From the NCBI GenBank assembly GCA_937958735.1, contig CALGNG010000150.1, positions 1 through 6,105 of the forward strand: a DNA stretch of 6,105 bases, written 5' to 3'. The translations under genes and the position numbers were made by a program. This DNA comes from an uncultured Aquimarina sp. Lineage in GTDB: Bacteria > Bacteroidota > Bacteroidia > Flavobacteriales > Flavobacteriaceae. Shown here piece by piece: positions 4,825 to 6,105 of the stretch. Positions within the stretch are counted from its first letter, which is position 1. Each line of letters starts with the position of its first letter. Under the pieces are notes generated by a model. That model had not been told where the DNA came from, did no database searches, and worked only from the letters and a program-made list of their open reading frames with translations.

Positions 4825-6105
4825 TTAAAATGAGTTTTTACAAATTTTTATAATCTGGTTATTCTTTTTATTATTGGTGTAAATAGACAAGAAATAAATA
4901 CCATTAGCGGCATTGTTAAAAACAAATGGTTGGTCTAAATCGTTTTTATTTAAAGTGCCTTTTTTAAGTATTTTTCCTGTAATATTATAGATTTCATAGT
5001 GTAATTCTTGTGGGGTGTTTACGCTAATAAAAAATCGATTAGAAAAAGGATTAGGGTATACTTTTATGGCATTTTTAACAGAATTAGTAACCTTGTCGTC
5101 TATACTTAGTACCGATTTTGAGGAGACTTCTAGAAATAGCACCTGTTCGCTTTCTATACTAAAACCATTGGTTAAGGATACGCCAGTTAATAAGTTTTTA
5201 ATTTCTAGGTTATCACTTTCTGTACCTAGACTTAGGTTAATGGTCGCATTGGTTAAACCTAAATTTACTAAGGAAATAATGTTTTTTCCTTCGACAGTTT
5301 GTGTAGATCGGTGTACTACTCCTTTAAAGTTATCACTAGCTGTATTTTCTTCTTTAACTTCTATTATTGTTTGGTGTCCTTTGTTTTTAACAAAATTAAG
5401 GGCTCGATTTTTAATTTGACTGCGGTTTACCCTAATTATAGATCCAGCACTAGCTGTAAGGGTTTGGGTGTGGTCGTTTCCATATTCGTCTTTCTTAAGA
5501 CTAATAGCGTCCATAATAATGGTGCCACCGTTATTTAAATATAGTTGTAAAGCATCTAATTCTGTAGTTGTTACAAAAGGGGTATTGGATATTACGATTG
5601 TTTCCCAATCGCGGTTGTTTTGGTTTTTTATAATATTTTCTGTAGCAAAACCTAATCGGTATCCTTCAAAATATAAAGATTCGTACAAGGCGCTAATCTG
5701 GTCCATATGTTTTGCTTTGTTTATGGCAGAGGTTTCAGAATAGAAGATTCTAATGGGAGTTTCCATTTCTTGTAATAGAGAAATTTCTTCTCCGTAAGAG
5801 TTTAAATCCATTATTGTAGCATGCAGTTCGTTTAAAATACCAGGTTGCTGTGCAATAGTACCCGCATGGATAAAGGTTTCGTTTTTATAAGACCCATCTT
5901 TATCGCGTAACCATACCCAGTTTGTAGTAGCATCTAAACCATGTAGCGTAGCTAACCAATGGGAAGCTCTTGCATAGGAAGGAGGCAAAAAGGAATCGGT
6001 AAACCTAACATGTGTTAAGAAATGCGCTTCGGAGTTATAGTTAATGGCATTGGGTTTTATAGAATTCATAAAATCATAGATCATCATAGCTCCCAACCAT
6101 TCCAT
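4825..6105 (-). CDS. Secreted glycoside hydrolase-like protein with GH42-like trimerisation domain and T9SS sorting domain, C-terminal part
   Basis: The last 426 residues are visible; the frame is open at the right edge, so the Met encoded there is probably internal and the N-terminus is missing. Numbered from that Met, residues 1-75 look like the end of a clan GH-A TIM barrel: NYNSEAHF (22-29) may carry a catalytic Glu (E26), and HWLATLHGLDATTNWVW (49-65) resembles the last barrel strand with its tryptophans. Residues 115-240 (TPIRIFYSETSA, then DWETIVIS and LYLNNGGTIIMDA) resemble the glutamine-amidotransferase-like trimerisation domain of GH42 beta-galactosidases. A beta-sandwich-like region follows. 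Residues 349-426, beginning VYPNPFSN and containing NGIYFLSI, are a type A T9SS sorting domain, so the enzyme is exported and probably surface-bound or released. Substrate is unknown; a beta-galactoside or algal polysaccharide is plausible. No other carbohydrate gene is in view to define a polysaccharide utilisation locus. Confidence 0.78.
   Translation of the reverse strand: MEWLGAMMIYDFMNSIKPNAINYNSEAHFLTHVRFTDSFLPPSYARASHWLATLHGLDATTNWVWLRDKDGSYKNETFIHAGTIAQQPGILNELHATIMDLNSYGEEISLLQEMETPIRIFYSETSAINKAKHMDQISALYESLYFEGYRLGFATENIIKNQNNRDWETIVISNTPFVTTTELDALQLYLNNGGTIIMDAISLKKDEYGNDHTQTLTASAGSIIRVNRSQIKNRALNFVKNKGHQTIIEVKEENTASDNFKGVVHRSTQTVEGKNIISLVNLGLTNATINLSLGTESDNLEIKNLLTGVSLTNGFSIESEQVLFLEVSSKSVLSIDDKVTNSVKNAIKVYPNPFSNRFFISVNTPQELHYEIYNITGKILKKGTLNKNDLDQPFVFNNAANGIYFLSIYTNNKKNNQIIKICKNSF

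Noticed and set aside
5015..5743. Several overlapping plus-strand open frames opposite the glycoside hydrolase-like gene
   Set aside because: All lie antisense to a protein with clear domain structure and have no recognisable motifs; they are products of the AT-rich composition.

Overview
The window reads as a stretch of ordinary chromosome from a member of the Bacteroidota, most likely a (probably marine) Flavobacteriaceae species. The evidence is the low GC content, the lack of Shine-Dalgarno sequences before any start codon, several close matches to the Bacteroidota -7 promoter box (TAnnTTTG) just upstream of genes, and a type IX secretion (T9SS) C-terminal sorting domain on the last gene. 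No rRNA, tRNA, CRISPR array, insertion sequence or phage gene was seen.

Layout, left to right. Positions 1-283 (minus) hold the first ~94 codons of a chorismate-using enzyme, probably aminodeoxychorismate synthase component I (PabB), starting at GTG and running off the left edge. Positions 369-878 (minus) encode a DinB/YfiT-like four-helix protein with a histidine metal site. A 168-base divergent intergenic region with a long imperfect inverted repeat separates it from 1047-1880 (plus), a secreted, cysteine-containing, glutamine-rich coiled-coil protein of unknown function that ends in a strong intrinsic terminator. Only about 20 bases after that terminator comes moeA (1954-3129, plus), the molybdenum insertase. 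moeA converges on pyrF (3246-4055, minus; OMP decarboxylase), with a hairpin between them. Upstream of pyrF is an intrinsic terminator serving a GlcG/HbpS-like (DUF336) protein (4295-4693, minus). The right end (4825-6105, minus) is the C-terminal 426 residues of a large secreted glycoside hydrolase-like protein with a GH42-like trimerisation domain and a T9SS sorting domain; its N-terminus lies outside the window.

The genes do not form one pathway. They are mostly single-gene transcription units with their own promoter-like box and/or terminator: folate or tryptophan precursor synthesis (pabB), molybdenum cofactor (moeA), pyrimidines (pyrF), a possible polysaccharide-degradation enzyme, and three proteins of uncertain role. 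No previously undescribed multi-gene system is evident. The points most worth a second look are the unknown secreted coiled-coil protein and the inverted repeat before it, the strong hairpin squeezed between that gene and moeA, substitutions in a conserved MoeA motif, and very short predicted leaders at pabB and pyrF.
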